Source of the DNA: PXAP01 sp964421595
GTDB lineage: Bacteria > Bacteroidota > Bacteroidia > Bacteroidales > PUMT01
NCBI GenBank assembly: GCA_964421595.1
Contig: CAYQXY010000017.1
Coordinates: 34,665-98,664 of the forward strand
DNA: 64,000 nt
Direction: 5' to 3'
The notes beneath the pieces are model-generated. The model made no database searches and was not told the origin of the DNA. It worked only from the letters and a program-made list of their open reading frames with translations. The position numbers and the translations under genes are program-made. Shown piece after piece: positions 17,972 to 28,228 of the stretch; the stretch's first letter is position 1; each line of letters starts with the position of its first letter.

Positions 17972-20900
17972 ATGAGTGAATCAATTTTGAATGCATTGAT
18001 TCATTTGTTTGCACTTGTTGCCAATGTAAATGAAAGCAAGGTTTCTGAAAGGGGCCGTGCATTCGTTCATTCCTATCTGAAAAGACATTTAGGCGATTCA
18101 AATATAAACGACTACCTGACTCTTTACGATGATTATTTTGACTTTTATTCCCGCGAATTAAAAGAGCCGGGAGGCGAAATTACTGATAGTGAGCTTTTAA
18201 AATTCCAGGTAACTAATATTTGCGGACAGATCAACAGGGAATTGCATCAGAATGACAGGATAATTGTTTTACTGAGGTTACTTGAGTTCGTCAATGAAGA
18301 CAATGTATTTACAGACCTCGAGAGAGAGTTTATTCAAGCTGTAACCGAGAATTTTGATATACCTGCAAATGAAGTTAAAGATGCTAAGGCATTTTTACTT
18401 GGTGGCCCAAGACGAAAAATAAATCCGAAGAATGTCCTGATCATCCAGCAGCCACAGGAGTCTTCTGTTGATGAGCTCGAAGGGGCATGGGTAGAAAGGC
18501 ATAAACCCAAAATGGATAATCAGGAGGGGTTCATTGAAAGAGATTCTCTGGATGGACGCATCGTATTTCTTCTCTTCAGAAGTACCGGAGCCTTTGTATT
18601 CAGGTATTTTGGAAACAGCAAACTTACACTTGAAGGGCAGCCTGTTATACCCGGAAAGTTCTATGCATACAATCAGGGCGGCATAATAAGAGGCGACTCA
18701 ATAGCGCCAATTTATTATACCGAGGTATCTTCCAAATTTTTCCGTGCACCGGGTGGACTGAAAATTACGTTAACAGCCGACCAGGTTGAATTCCGGTATC
18801 CTTTAAGCCAGCATGGAATACGCCCTTTTAGTTTTTCGGAAGAATCAGGACAACTTATTGGAATAATGGGGGTGAGCGGATCAGGAAAATCGACTCTCCT
18901 GAATGTATTGAATGGCAAGCTGCGCCCCAGGAGAGGCAAAATCCTTATAAATTCATATGATATAAACAAGGAATCTGAAAAGATTGAAGGGCAGATCGGA
19001 TATGTTCCCCAGGATGATCTGCTGATTGAGGAGCTTACTGTTTATGAGAATCTTTATTATAATGCCAGGCTTTGTTTTGGTAATTTTAAAGAGGAGCGGA
19101 TACTTGAAATAGTTGATAAGGTCCTGGCAGATCTCGGCCTTGATGAGTTCAGGCATCTGAAGGTTGGAAGCCCGCTGAATAAATTTATCAGTGGAGGTCA
19201 ACGGAAAAGGTTGAATATCGGACTCGAGCTTATGCGTGAACCGTCAATACTGTTTATTGATGAACCCACCTCGGGTCTCTCTTCACTTGATTCAGATATG
19301 GTGATGGCGCTCCTGAAGGAGCAGGCTGTAAAAGGTAAGCTTGTTATTGCCAATATTCATCAGCCATCTTCTGAAATTTTTAAACTTCTGGACAAATTAT
19401 GGATCATCGACAAAGGTGGTTATCCTATCTATACCGGCAATCCTCTTGATGCACTTGTATATTTCAAAACCTTAAGCGGGCATGTAAATCCCGGTCAAAC
19501 CGAATGCCAGTGCTGTGGCAATGTTGCCTCAGAGCAGATACTCAAGATTATTGAAGCAAAGGAGGTCAATAAATCGGGACACTCTACACAGCGCCGAAAA
19601 GTCCAGCCGGAAGAATGGTATAAATTATATAACGAGAAAATTGCTCCCGGTAACAAAGAAAAACCTGCAAAAAATGTCCTTCCTCCCAATATGTTTGCAC
19701 TTCCGGGAATTGAAATGCAGTTTGTAATTTTTGCAATCCGCAATTTTCTCTCCAAAATGAGCAATCGGCAGTATTTGTTGATAAGTCTGCTGGAAGCCCC
19801 AATACTTGCTTTTGTATTGGGATTCTTTACCAAACACCTTCATGAGGGAGAATATATTTTTTCTGAAAATGTAAACCTGCCGGCTTTTTTATTTATGTCG
19901 GTCGTGGTGGCACTATTCCTTGGCCTTTCTGTCAGTGCCGAGGAGATAATTAAGGATAGGAAGATACTTGAGAGGGAGTCATTCCTGAACCTGAGCTGGT
20001 TCAGTTATCTTAATTCAAAAATAATCTGGGTATTCTTCCTCTCTGCTGTCCAGATGTTCACTTTTGTGCTGGTTGGAAGCTATATACTTGAAATAAAGGG
20101 AATGATTCTCAGCTACTGGCTGATACTTTTTAGTGCCGCCTGCTTTGCCAATATGTTTGGTTTAATTATCTCATCGGCCTTTAAATCAATTGTAACAATA
20201 TACATACTGGTTCCTTTCGTATTGGTTCCTCAGCTATTACTTGGTGGAATAGTTGTTAAGTTCGACAATCTGCATGACAGTATAACTGATAAGATCAACG
20301 TACCTTTTGTTGGCGATCTGATGGCTTCAAGATGGGCATTTGAAGCGCTTGCCGTTGAACAGTTTGCAAATAACCGCTTTCAGTCACATTTTTTTGAATA
20401 TGAACAGCAAAACAGCGATGCCTCATTTAAGGCTTCATTTCTGATACCACGATTAATCAGTAAGGCTGAACTTATAGAAAGAAATCTGAACTTAAATATT
20501 GACATTGAGGAAACTGTAGTTAATTTGAACATCCTTCAGAATGAAATTCAATATTTGCAGCAGGTTTCAGGGCTTATGCCTTTTGAATATATTAATAATT
20601 TGAATGCCGATGAGTATAGCGGACTGGTTTCTGAGGAGACTATGGGTTACCTGATATATCTGCGGCTGCATTTTTCTCAGGTGGCACGTGATGCAGCTCT
20701 AGAAAGGGATAATGTTTACAGGGATCTTGAAAATACGCTGGGCAGCCTTGCAGTATACAATATCCGGGAAAATTATTACAATAAAGCACTGGCAGATATT
20801 TTACTTAACCGACACGAGGTAAACGTCCTTTATAAGACTGATGAGAGACTGGTACAAAAAAAAGACCCGGTTTACCTGCTTCCCGAATCAAACATCGGCA

Positions 20901-21073
20901 GGGCTCATTTCTATGCTGCTTACAAACAGTTTAATCATGTATATGTTGATACTCTGTGGTTTAATGTATCCGTTTTATGGCTGATGAGCCTGATACTTTA
21001 CCTGTCCATTCTGATCAATGCTCCAAGAAAATTCATTGGATTTTTTGAAAGTCTCAGATTCCTGAAATCCTGA
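17972..21073 (+). CDS. TerB-like/ABCG-type transporter fusion
   Basis: 1033 residues carrying several modules. An acidic TerB-like helical domain (about 1-145) is followed by a small beta domain that may be FHA-like (about 185-255). An ABC ATPase then has Walker A GVSGSGKST (about 299-307), signature ISGGQRKR (about 406) and Walker B ILFIDEPTSG (about 426), and a Cys-rich stretch (CQCCG, about 512) follows. Last is an ABC-2/ABCG-type membrane domain with about six segments and a long extracytoplasmic insertion (about 800-970). The ATPase-then-permease order is that of ABCG half transporters, so it probably works as a dimer. The substrate is unknown. Confidence 0.82.
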   Translation: MSESILNALIHLFALVANVNESKVSERGRAFVHSYLKRHLGDSNINDYLTLYDDYFDFYSRELKEPGGEITDSELLKFQVTNICGQINRELHQNDRIIVLLRLLEFVNEDNVFTDLEREFIQAVTENFDIPANEVKDAKAFLLGGPRRKINPKNVLIIQQPQESSVDELEGAWVERHKPKMDNQEGFIERDSLDGRIVFLLFRSTGAFVFRYFGNSKLTLEGQPVIPGKFYAYNQGGIIRGDSIAPIYYTEVSSKFFRAPGGLKITLTADQVEFRYPLSQHGIRPFSFSEESGQLIGIMGVSGSGKSTLLNVLNGKLRPRRGKILINSYDINKESEKIEGQIGYVPQDDLLIEELTVYENLYYNARLCFGNFKEERILEIVDKVLADLGLDEFRHLKVGSPLNKFISGGQRKRLNIGLELMREPSILFIDEPTSGLSSLDSDMVMALLKEQAVKGKLVIANIHQPSSEIFKLLDKLWIIDKGGYPIYTGNPLDALVYFKTLSGHVNPGQTECQCCGNVASEQILKIIEAKEVNKSGHSTQRRKVQPEEWYKLYNEKIAPGNKEKPAKNVLPPNMFALPGIEMQFVIFAIRNFLSKMSNRQYLLISLLEAPILAFVLGFFTKHLHEGEYIFSENVNLPAFLFMSVVVALFLGLSVSAEEIIKDRKILERESFLNLSWFSYLNSKIIWVFFLSAVQMFTFVLVGSYILEIKGMILSYWLILFSAACFANMFGLIISSAFKSIVTIYILVPFVLVPQLLLGGIVVKFDNLHDSITDKINVPFVGDLMASRWAFEALAVEQFANNRFQSHFFEYEQQNSDASFKASFLIPRLISKAELIERNLNLNIDIEETVVNLNILQNEIQYLQQVSGLMPFEYINNLNADEYSGLVSEETMGYLIYLRLHFSQVARDAALERDNVYRDLENTLGSLAVYNIRENYYNKALADILLNRHEVNVLYKTDERLVQKKDPVYLLPESNIGRAHFYAAYKQFNHVYVDTLWFNVSVLWLMSLILYLSILINAPRKFIGFFESLRFLKS

Positions 21074-21207
21074 ACAGATTATTTTCTCCATGCTGGCGAT
21101 AACAATTTTAGTGATTCAGTTACGACCATCATTCATATAAAGTATTGCCTGTTAGGAATGAATTGGGTTTCCGTATTTGTGTATCTTTTTTGTATCCTGC
21201 TACATAC

Positions 21208-21243
21208 AAAAAGCCCCCGCAACATTAGTTGCAGGGGGTTTTT
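21208..21243. terminator. Bidirectional intrinsic terminator
   Basis: CCCCCGCAAC and GTTGCAGGGGG form a stem with one bulged A, flanked by A-run and T-run on both sides. On the plus strand it can end the ABC transporter transcript, on the minus strand the tRNA-Leu transcript. Confidence 0.85.
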
Positions 21244-21245
21244 AG

Positions 21246-21329
21246 TACCCGGGGCCGGGATCGAACCGGCACGGTATTGCTACCACTGGTGTTTGAGACC
21301 AGCGCGTCTACCAATTCCGCCACCCGGGC
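21246..21329 (-). tRNA. tRNA-Leu, anticodon CAA
   Basis: An 84-nt class II tRNA with long variable arm. The acceptor GCCCGGG pairs with CCCGGGT (one G-U), the D-arm region reads TGGCGGAATTGGTAGACGC, the anticodon stem CTGGT/ACCAG encloses loop CTCAAAC giving CAA, and the T-arm is CCGGTTCGATCCCGG. The discriminator is A, and CCA is not encoded. It reads UUG. Confidence 0.96.
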
Positions 21330-21760
21330 ATTGTACTGGTAAATCGGGTATGCGAAGATAGTTATTTGTTAATAAATACACAAAATAAAAATTGTAAAGC
21401 CATGCCGGTATTCATACACCTGAGAGGCTTTACCATAACTGGCATTTGGAATAATTAGTTTCAACATCCGGAAAGTGAGTATTCTTACATATACGTCATG
21501 CTGTTCTTATTACCCAGATGCGAAGCATAAATTTGCCTCAGTGCGACAAATTAAAAATTTTATCTATGCAATCACCTGATATTCATCCGTAATAATTATC
21601 TCGCCAGGAGGCGGACAAGTCAGGAATCAGGTAAGATATGTTTGTGGGAAATTGTTGCAGTGAAGTTTCATTCAAACCATCTAATTGTGGCCACCGATGG
21701 ACAGGCACTACAATTTGTTTTTTAGGCCTGTCTATGGGAATTCAGTATAAGATCAGCGCA
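21330..21760. other. Intergenic spacer
   Basis: Lies upstream of tRNA-Leu and downstream of dxs (both minus). A GACAGGC/GCCTGTC inverted pair at 21710-21716 and 21726-21732 may form a weak stem after dxs, without a T-run. No gene is seen. Confidence 0.4.
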
Positions 21761-23692
21761 TCAGCCGGTGGAGAATAGAATACGTTTTCCGGCAAGTTTT
21801 TTTGCAGTTTTTATAATGCCAGCTTCATCGAAGCCGCATTCTGCATAAAGTTCAGGTAGGGTGCCCTGATCTGTGAACCTGTCAGGGATACCGAGTCTCA
21901 CAAGTTTTGACTGATAATCATTTAAAGACATGAATTCCAGGATTGCCGAACCTAATCCGCCTGTTATCATACCATCTTCAACTGTAATAACTGTTTTAAA
22001 TTTCTTGAAGACTGAGTGCAGGAGCGTTTCATCAAGCGGTTTGACAAAACGTAAATCAAAATGAGCAACGCTTATATTTTCCTTTTCAAGTTTTGTGCAG
22101 GCAGAAGCCACTGCGTTCCCGGGATGTCCAATGCTGAGAATGGCCAGATCTGTTCCATCACGAAGCTTTCTGCCCGTCCCGACAGAAATTTCTTTAAACT
22201 CTTTCCGCCAGTCGGCCATCACCCCATTCCCCCTTGGGTATCTTATAACGAATGGACCTTTGTCTTTCAGCTGCGCCGTATACATTAGATTACGCAGTTC
22301 TTCTTCATTCATCGGTGCCGCAACCGTCATGTTTGGTATACACCTCATATAGGCAAGATCGAAAAACCCGTGATGCGTTGCCCCGTCATCACCTACCAGT
22401 CCCCCCCGGTCAAGGCAGAAAACAACATTGAGCTTTTGTAGTGCTACATCGTGTATAACCTGATCATAGGCCCGCTGGATGAATGATGAATAAATATTGC
22501 AGAAGGGCACCATTCCCTTGGCAGCAAGTCCGGCCGAAAAAGTGACGGCATGCTGCTCAGCAATACCCACGTCAAAAGTCCTCTCAGGCATTGCCTCCAT
22601 CATGATATTTAGCGAACATCCGGAAGGCATTGCCGGAGTTATTCCTACAATTTTTTCATTTTCGCGGGCAAGTTCCAGTATAGTGTGTCCGAATACATCC
22701 TGATATCTTGGTGGAGAAGGTTTATCAGTTTTTATTTTAAGAAGTTCACCGGTATTTTTATCAAATAAACCAGGTGCATGGTACATTGTCTGGTTTAATT
22801 CAGCCTGGGGGAATCCCTTTCCTTTAACGGTCCTGATATGGAGCAACTTAGGCCCGGGGATTTGTTTTAAATCCTTCAGTATTCGCATCAGGTAAACAAC
22901 ATCGTGGCCATCAACCGGGCCAAAGTACCTGAAATTAAGCGATTCAAACAGATTACTGTGCTTAAGCAATGCCGTTTTCAATCCGTGCTCAATCTTTTGT
23001 ACGGCATCCCTGGCAATAGGTCCGAGTTTGCTTATTTTGCCAAGCAGGTGCCAGAGGTCATCTTTAACCTTGTTGTAAGTTTGTGAGGTTGTTATGTCAA
23101 GAAGATATTCCTTTAATGCTCCTACATTTGGGTCAATTGCTATATTATTGTCATTAAGGATCACGAGGAGGTTGGAATTCTGTATTCCGGCGTTGTTGAG
23201 TCCTTCAAAAGCAAGTCCCCCGGTCATTGAGCCATCGCCGATAACTGATACGAAGTGCCTGTCATTCTGTTTTTTCAACCCTGCTGCAACGGCCATCCCA
23301 AGTGCTGCTGAAATTGAAGTTGAAGAATGCCCTACTCCAAAACAATCATGCGGACTTTCCAGCAACTTTGGAAAACCACTAATGCCCTTATACTTTCTGT
23401 TTGTGTGGAATACATCACGTCTTCCGGTAAGGATTTTGTGTCCGTAAGCCTGGTGACCTACATCCCAGATAATTTTATCTTTTGGCGTGCTGAATACATA
23501 ATGCAGGGCAACTGTAAGTTCTACTACGCCGAGACTTGCTCCGAAATGGCCCGGGTTTGAGGAAACTACATCAATAATGAACCTTCTGAGTTCCTCACTT
23601 ACTTTCATAAGATCTTCCGGATTCAGTTTTTTCAGATCTGAAGGTGAATCAATCTTATCCAGAAATTGATAATCGGTGTTTTCTGAGCTCAT
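21761..23692 (-). CDS. dxs: 1-deoxy-D-xylulose-5-phosphate synthase
   Basis: The thiamine-diphosphate enzyme that condenses pyruvate and glyceraldehyde 3-phosphate, the entry step of the MEP pathway. 643 residues, normal length. Seen are the N-terminal HFGASLGVVELTVALHYVF and DVGHQAYGHKILTGR, the ThDP motif GDGSMTGGLAFEGLNNAG through NDNNIAI, and the transketolase-like GIAEQHAVTFSAGLA and DRGGLVGDDGATHHGFFD segments. It is encoded alone; with ispD at the start of the window it shows that isoprenoids are made by the MEP route. Confidence 0.97.
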   Translation of the reverse strand: MSSENTDYQFLDKIDSPSDLKKLNPEDLMKVSEELRRFIIDVVSSNPGHFGASLGVVELTVALHYVFSTPKDKIIWDVGHQAYGHKILTGRRDVFHTNRKYKGISGFPKLLESPHDCFGVGHSSTSISAALGMAVAAGLKKQNDRHFVSVIGDGSMTGGLAFEGLNNAGIQNSNLLVILNDNNIAIDPNVGALKEYLLDITTSQTYNKVKDDLWHLLGKISKLGPIARDAVQKIEHGLKTALLKHSNLFESLNFRYFGPVDGHDVVYLMRILKDLKQIPGPKLLHIRTVKGKGFPQAELNQTMYHAPGLFDKNTGELLKIKTDKPSPPRYQDVFGHTILELARENEKIVGITPAMPSGCSLNIMMEAMPERTFDVGIAEQHAVTFSAGLAAKGMVPFCNIYSSFIQRAYDQVIHDVALQKLNVVFCLDRGGLVGDDGATHHGFFDLAYMRCIPNMTVAAPMNEEELRNLMYTAQLKDKGPFVIRYPRGNGVMADWRKEFKEISVGTGRKLRDGTDLAILSIGHPGNAVASACTKLEKENISVAHFDLRFVKPLDETLLHSVFKKFKTVITVEDGMITGGLGSAILEFMSLNDYQSKLVRLGIPDRFTDQGTLPELYAECGFDEAGIIKTAKKLAGKRILFSTG

Positions 23693-24327
23693 CAGTGAAC
23701 TGCTGATTTAATTACTCAAACCTACTAGTTTTTTGCAAGATGACCAAACAAAAAGTTTTAAATCCATTTCGTGAATCTGTTATACTGATAAGATTGCGGA
23801 GATTAGAATTTTAAGATATTTCCAATTTGCACGACGAATATTTACAGGAATAATCTCCCATGAGCCAGTTCTCTCACAAAAAATTAACAAATCATGGTCA
23901 AATCTTCTGTGGTTAAAACTTTAAGTTGACAAAAAAATTTCACTATAATAACAAAAAATTCTTTAATCTGTTCAGATGGAAATTTTTCCTTGATAACTAA
24001 TTAACAAGATATTTTTATCCGAAATTACACCCTAACAAATGAAAAAAGTTGACTTCTTCTATTACATATGAGATATCCACATCATTCTATTATGTTAAGC
24101 AGAGGTGTAATTCACGGGAATTCCTCATCAGTAATATACAGATCAAAGCGTTTAACATAGCATGTGGATTTAATGAATTAATTGATTTTTACACTTTATT
24201 TGAGGAAACTGCGTTTTAAATCTGAATTTATTCTAAACTTCCTATATTTGCATGAGACCTGAATTTGCATTACCACGGTTTTTGTGAATATCTTTATGAA
24301 AATCAATTTATTAAATATTTAATCCGA
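23693..24327. other. AT-rich spacer with OmpA-gene promoter
   Basis: Contains dxs upstream sequence and the promoter of the OmpA lipoprotein. No RNA gene or coding frame with protein character is seen. The string ATCCGAAATTACA at 24017 also occurs at 1294. Confidence 0.5.
24243..24250 (+). promoter_or_regulatory. -7 element TATATTTG for the OmpA gene
   Basis: An exact Bacteroidota -7 box, 78 bases before the chosen ATG at 24328. The -33 element is poorly defined (TTTT about 25 bases upstream). Confidence 0.45.
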
Positions 24328-25335
24328 ATGACAAATTCCCATAGATCTTTATTTTTACTCATAGGTATTGTGATCATTTCCTCGTGTGTCCCTGCTAGTC
24401 ATTTTCAGGAAATGAGGAGTGCCAAAGTTAGTTCTGAGCAAGAGCGTGATTCTCTGCTTATCGAAAATAAGCAAATGGAAATTAAGCTCACCGAACTGGA
24501 AGCCCGGCTTTCAATTCTCGACAAGGAGATTGGTGTTCTGTTAAGAGACAGTACCAACAGAGCTATAATGCTGAGAAACACAAAAGCTGACCTTGAGAGA
24601 GCCAGAAGCCAGTTTAATGAACTTCAGCAAACCCAGGAGTCTATACTAAAGGGTTCCGCCAGGGAGACAACCCGGTTGTTGCAACAGTTGCAGACTACAC
24701 AGGTTGAATTGATATCAAGAGAGGACCGGCTAAAAGAGATGGAGGATGATCTTAACGCGAAGGAGAGGGTTTTGCAGGAAATGACAGAAGACCTTGAAAA
24801 AAGGAATGCCCGTCTGGTTGAGCTTGAGGGCATATTATCCAGGCAGGATTCAATAGTAAATGCCCTTCACAATACGATATCTGCAGCACTGCGCGGTTTT
24901 GAGGGCCAGGGGCTCAGTGTATATGAAAGAAACGGGAAGGTTTATGTATCACTGGAGGAACAGTTGTTATTCCAGACCGGCAGTACAGTTGTTGATCCGA
25001 ATGGGGTAAGGGCATTAAAGGATCTGGCACAGGTTCTGGAGAATAATACCGATATAAATATTATGATTGAAGGTCATACCGACGATGTACCTGTTACTCC
25101 GGGGCCAAGGATGCAGGATAACTGGGATCTGAGTGTTTTAAGGGCTACATCCATTGTAAGAATCTTGCTTGAAGGGACATCAATTAATCCCCAGAGGTTC
25201 ATCGTGGCAGGCAGGGGAGAACACATGGCTGTAGCTGCAGGTCAATCTCCTGAGGCAAGACGTAAAAACCGTCGGACAGAAATCATATTAACTCCCCGGC
25301 TGGATGAACTGTTCCGGATCCTTGAGTCAAACTGA
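24328..25335 (+). CDS. OmpA-family lipoprotein with coiled coil
   Basis: 335 residues from the ATG at 24328, which places the lipoprotein signal (FLLIGIVIISSC) at the N-terminus; a longer TTG-started frame from 24265 would bury it. A coiled coil covers about residues 30-185. The C-terminal OmpA-like domain has the peptidoglycan-binding segment MIEGHTDDVPV, then NWDLSVLRATSIVRIL, FIVAGRGEH and RRKNRRTEIIL. It probably tethers the outer membrane to the wall. It is monocistronic. Confidence 0.88.
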   Translation: MTNSHRSLFLLIGIVIISSCVPASHFQEMRSAKVSSEQERDSLLIENKQMEIKLTELEARLSILDKEIGVLLRDSTNRAIMLRNTKADLERARSQFNELQQTQESILKGSARETTRLLQQLQTTQVELISREDRLKEMEDDLNAKERVLQEMTEDLEKRNARLVELEGILSRQDSIVNALHNTISAALRGFEGQGLSVYERNGKVYVSLEEQLLFQTGSTVVDPNGVRALKDLAQVLENNTDINIMIEGHTDDVPVTPGPRMQDNWDLSVLRATSIVRILLEGTSINPQRFIVAGRGEHMAVAAGQSPEARRKNRRTEIILTPRLDELFRILESN

Positions 25336-25547
25336 CCTGGTTCTGACTGTACACGGTGCCTTATAACAGACCGGTGTGGTTCACAGTTGGATAACCTTTA
25401 TTTTAGTGACCTGAAACGGTGAAGTAACGCTCAAATAAAGTGTGCTTTATGGTCAGGTATATATCCATATGCCCTGACACCCACAGCGGAGATTTCGGTT
25501 CAGGATGGTTCTGCACTGATATATGAATGAATCATCTGTTACAGCTT

Positions 25548-26666
25548 TTAAATTATCTTCTCGTTGTATAATACCAGCAACTGGCTGTTATCGACCATAC
25601 CAATATATCCCGACCTTCCAGTTATCTCAGGTGACCTGATACCATTATTGAAAAGCATGGGACCTGTAAATATTCTGGCTTCGTCCCATAAATTCTTATC
25701 TATAAACTGTTTGAGAGTGTATGCGCCCCCCTCAATAATTAGTGACTGGATATTTTCCCTGTAAAGTACTTCCAGCATCTGTAATTCAGCATCATTTTCG
25801 AAATCGATTTTAACGAATTTTGTTCTGACGGCTTCAGATGTTAAAGATTCCGCTGCTTTAGATTCAGAGAAACTTACATCATTACCTTCTTCAGGGAATG
25901 TTTTTTCAGTGAAAACAATTGTATCCTGGTTATTATCGAATACATGGTATTTACTGCCCAGAATGCGCTTCCTGTCTATTACCAGCCTTATCGGATCCCT
26001 GCCTTCCCAGTCCCTTACATTCAACCTGGGATTGTCTTTTAAAACAGTTGTTGTCCCGACAAGTATGGCCTGCTCCTCAGCCCTCCATTTATGAACCAGT
26101 ATGCGAGCCTGCTGGGAAGTGATCCAGTTAGGTTCTATAGGAGAATCTGAAGACCTGATAAGATCAATGAATCCATCGGCCGACTTAGCCCATTTAAGTA
26201 TTATATATGGTCTTTTCCGGATATGCCATGAAAAAAACCTGGCATTGACATCTTTGCATTCATCACTGAGTATTCCTTCTGTCACTTTAACTCCTTTTTC
26301 CCTCAATAATTTTATTCCTTTTCCGGCAACCAGTTCATTGGGGTCATAAGTACCGATTTTTACAGATGGGATACTTTTCTCCAAAATCAGATTTACACAT
26401 GGGGGAGTTTTTCCAAAATGGGAGCATGGCTCCAGATTAACATAGAGCGTTGATTCTTTGAGCAATTCAGGATCCTTAACATTTGCAATGGCATTTACTT
26501 CTGCGTGCGCCTGGCCGAAGACCTGATGGAAACCTTCTCCAATTATCGTTTTATTATGAACTATAACACAGCCAACCAGGGGGTTGGGTGCAACATTCCC
26601 CTTTCCCTGCAATGCCAGGTCAAGGCATCTCCTCATAAATTTCTCATCATTGGCAGAATCTTGCAT
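25548..26666 (-). CDS. ribD: Bifunctional riboflavin deaminase/reductase
   Basis: Catalyses steps two and three of riboflavin synthesis: deamination of the pyrimidine, then reduction of the ribosyl side chain with NADPH. I use the ATG at 26666 (372 residues, MQDSANDEKFMRRCLDLA), the usual start; a frame extension to 26747 would overlap prmC. The zinc deaminase motifs HAEVNAI and PCSHFGKTPPC are intact; the reductase half begins near RPYIILKWAKSADG and ends with LIIEGGAYTL and RIFTGP. It is divergent from prmC with only 54 bases between the starts. Confidence 0.94.
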   Translation of the reverse strand: MQDSANDEKFMRRCLDLALQGKGNVAPNPLVGCVIVHNKTIIGEGFHQVFGQAHAEVNAIANVKDPELLKESTLYVNLEPCSHFGKTPPCVNLILEKSIPSVKIGTYDPNELVAGKGIKLLREKGVKVTEGILSDECKDVNARFFSWHIRKRPYIILKWAKSADGFIDLIRSSDSPIEPNWITSQQARILVHKWRAEEQAILVGTTTVLKDNPRLNVRDWEGRDPIRLVIDRKRILGSKYHVFDNNQDTIVFTEKTFPEEGNDVSFSESKAAESLTSEAVRTKFVKIDFENDAELQMLEVLYRENIQSLIIEGGAYTLKQFIDKNLWDEARIFTGPMLFNNGIRSPEITGRSGYIGMVDNSQLLVLYNEKII

Positions 26667-26720
26667 GTTTTTTTTTAGTTTGTTTGTATAATATTTCAAA
26701 AAAATGTGAATCTTTGAGCC
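26667..26720. promoter_or_regulatory. 54-bp divergent ribD/prmC control region
   Basis: A very short, A/T-homopolymer-rich gap that must contain or overlap promoters in both directions. GTTTGTTTGTATAATATTTC on the plus strand has TTTG and a TAATATTTC near-match to the -7 box. Confidence 0.4.
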
Positions 26721-27581
26721 ATGGATCAGGACCCGCCAGTTGTTCATGAGGTCTTAAAAGAAATACGGAATGAACTAAAGCAAATTTACCCTCCCGGTGA
26801 AATTCAGGGAATTTCAGAACTTATATTTGAAAACCTTCTGAATTACTCAAAAACCGATATTCTGCTAAACAGCAATACAAAAATATCTAAATTAATATAT
26901 AATCAAATTACCGAAATTATTAATCAGCTGCTTAAGAACAAACCCATTCAGTATATCCTTGGTGAAGCATGGTTTTATGATATAAAACTTGAAGTTTCTC
27001 CTGATGTTCTCATACCACGTCAGGAAACTGAAGAGCTTGTTAAGTGGGTAATAGAAGAGTGCGGCAGCCGGTACCTTGAAATGGTTGATCTGGGCACCGG
27101 CAGTGGTTGTATAGCAATAGCCCTTGCTCTTAATCTGCCAAACGCTAAAGTTTATGCAACGGATATATCAGCGAGAGCTGTACAGCTTGCAGAAAAAAAT
27201 GCATTGGTCAATAATGCAGATGTTAAGTTTTTTGTTGACAATATTTTTAATCCGCTCTTTGTAAAGTCAAAAAAATTTGATATAATTGTAAGCAATCCCC
27301 CTTATGTAACAGAATCGGAAAAACCACGTATAGATAAGAATGTTCTGCATTATGAACCTGTGACTGCATTGTTTGTGCCAGACCAGAATTCACTATTGTA
27401 CTACAAGGCAATTGCAGCACTTGCCCGTGAGGCACTAACTCCGGGCGGACGATTGTATCTGGAGATAAATGAAAGTAAATCAGAGGAAATAGAGGAATTA
27501 CTTATCAGATCAAATTTCTCACAAATAGAAATCAGAAAGGATATTAACGGAAAATTCCGGATGGTCAGAGCTGTTTTATGA
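26721..27581 (+). CDS. prmC: Release factor glutamine methyltransferase
   Basis: Methylates the Gln of the GGQ motif in release factors RF1 and RF2. 286 residues: an N-terminal helical substrate-binding domain, PIQYILGEAWFYD and VLIPRQETEELV, the SAM loop DLGTGSGCIAIAL (about 115-127) and the catalytic NPPYV (about 193-197). Its likely substrate RF2 is encoded 0.65 kb downstream. recX follows after 44 bases and is probably co-transcribed. Confidence 0.96.
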   Translation: MDQDPPVVHEVLKEIRNELKQIYPPGEIQGISELIFENLLNYSKTDILLNSNTKISKLIYNQITEIINQLLKNKPIQYILGEAWFYDIKLEVSPDVLIPRQETEELVKWVIEECGSRYLEMVDLGTGSGCIAIALALNLPNAKVYATDISARAVQLAEKNALVNNADVKFFVDNIFNPLFVKSKKFDIIVSNPPYVTESEKPRIDKNVLHYEPVTALFVPDQNSLLYYKAIAALAREALTPGGRLYLEINESKSEEIEELLIRSNFSQIEIRKDINGKFRMVRAVL

Positions 27582-27625
27582 ATATTCAATTTTTACCTTC
27601 ATACAATTTTTAACTATTAACTAAA

Positions 27626-28117
27626 ATGCATTTAAAGAAGACTATTACCCATGCGGAAGCACTCGACAAGGCGCGTAAGCTATGCGCTGCTGAAGAAAAA
27701 TGCCGCTTTGATATCCGTAAAAAACTTTTTGACTGGGGAGTCAGTTCCGGTGATACTGAAAAAATCATCAATGAGCTTGTGGCCGACAAATTTCTTGATG
27801 AATGGAGATTTGCAAGGTTGTTCGCAGTGGGGAAATTCCACAATAACAAATGGGGGAAAATAAAGATCTCCTATGAACTTCTCCGGAAAAACATTGCTAA
27901 AAATACTATTGAAGATGCCCTGAGAAGGATTGATGATGAAGAATATGCTGAGGTTCTCAGAAAGGAGTTGTTGAAAAAACAAAGATCCATTCCAACAGAT
28001 GACAATCAGGAACTAAAAGAAAAACTCCACAGGTTTGCCAGTAGTAAAGGATATGAGTATGATATAATTGAAAAGGTACTCGACGATTTGATTGTAATAA
28101 GTGAGGCGGGTTCATAA
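27626..28117 (+). CDS. recX: Regulatory protein RecX
   Basis: 163 residues, the usual size of this three-helix-repeat family, which modulates RecA filaments. Typical features are ALDKARKLCAAEEKCRFDIRKKLFDWG and VADKFLDEWRFARLFAVGKFHNNKWGKIKI, where the short W-G-K-I spacing marks the second repeat. recA is not adjacent. It is in line with prmC. Confidence 0.88.
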   Translation: MHLKKTITHAEALDKARKLCAAEEKCRFDIRKKLFDWGVSSGDTEKIINELVADKFLDEWRFARLFAVGKFHNNKWGKIKISYELLRKNIAKNTIEDALRRIDDEEYAEVLRKELLKKQRSIPTDDNQELKEKLHRFASSKGYEYDIIEKVLDDLIVISEAGS

Positions 28118-28228
28118 TATGCGACCGTATGGTGCAACATGATTTACCTGCCTTAAAGTCTGCTAAGGAGAAATAAAAAGAAATTAACCGGGCGGAATTT
28201 TGTAATTTTGAATAAAAATCTATCACCA

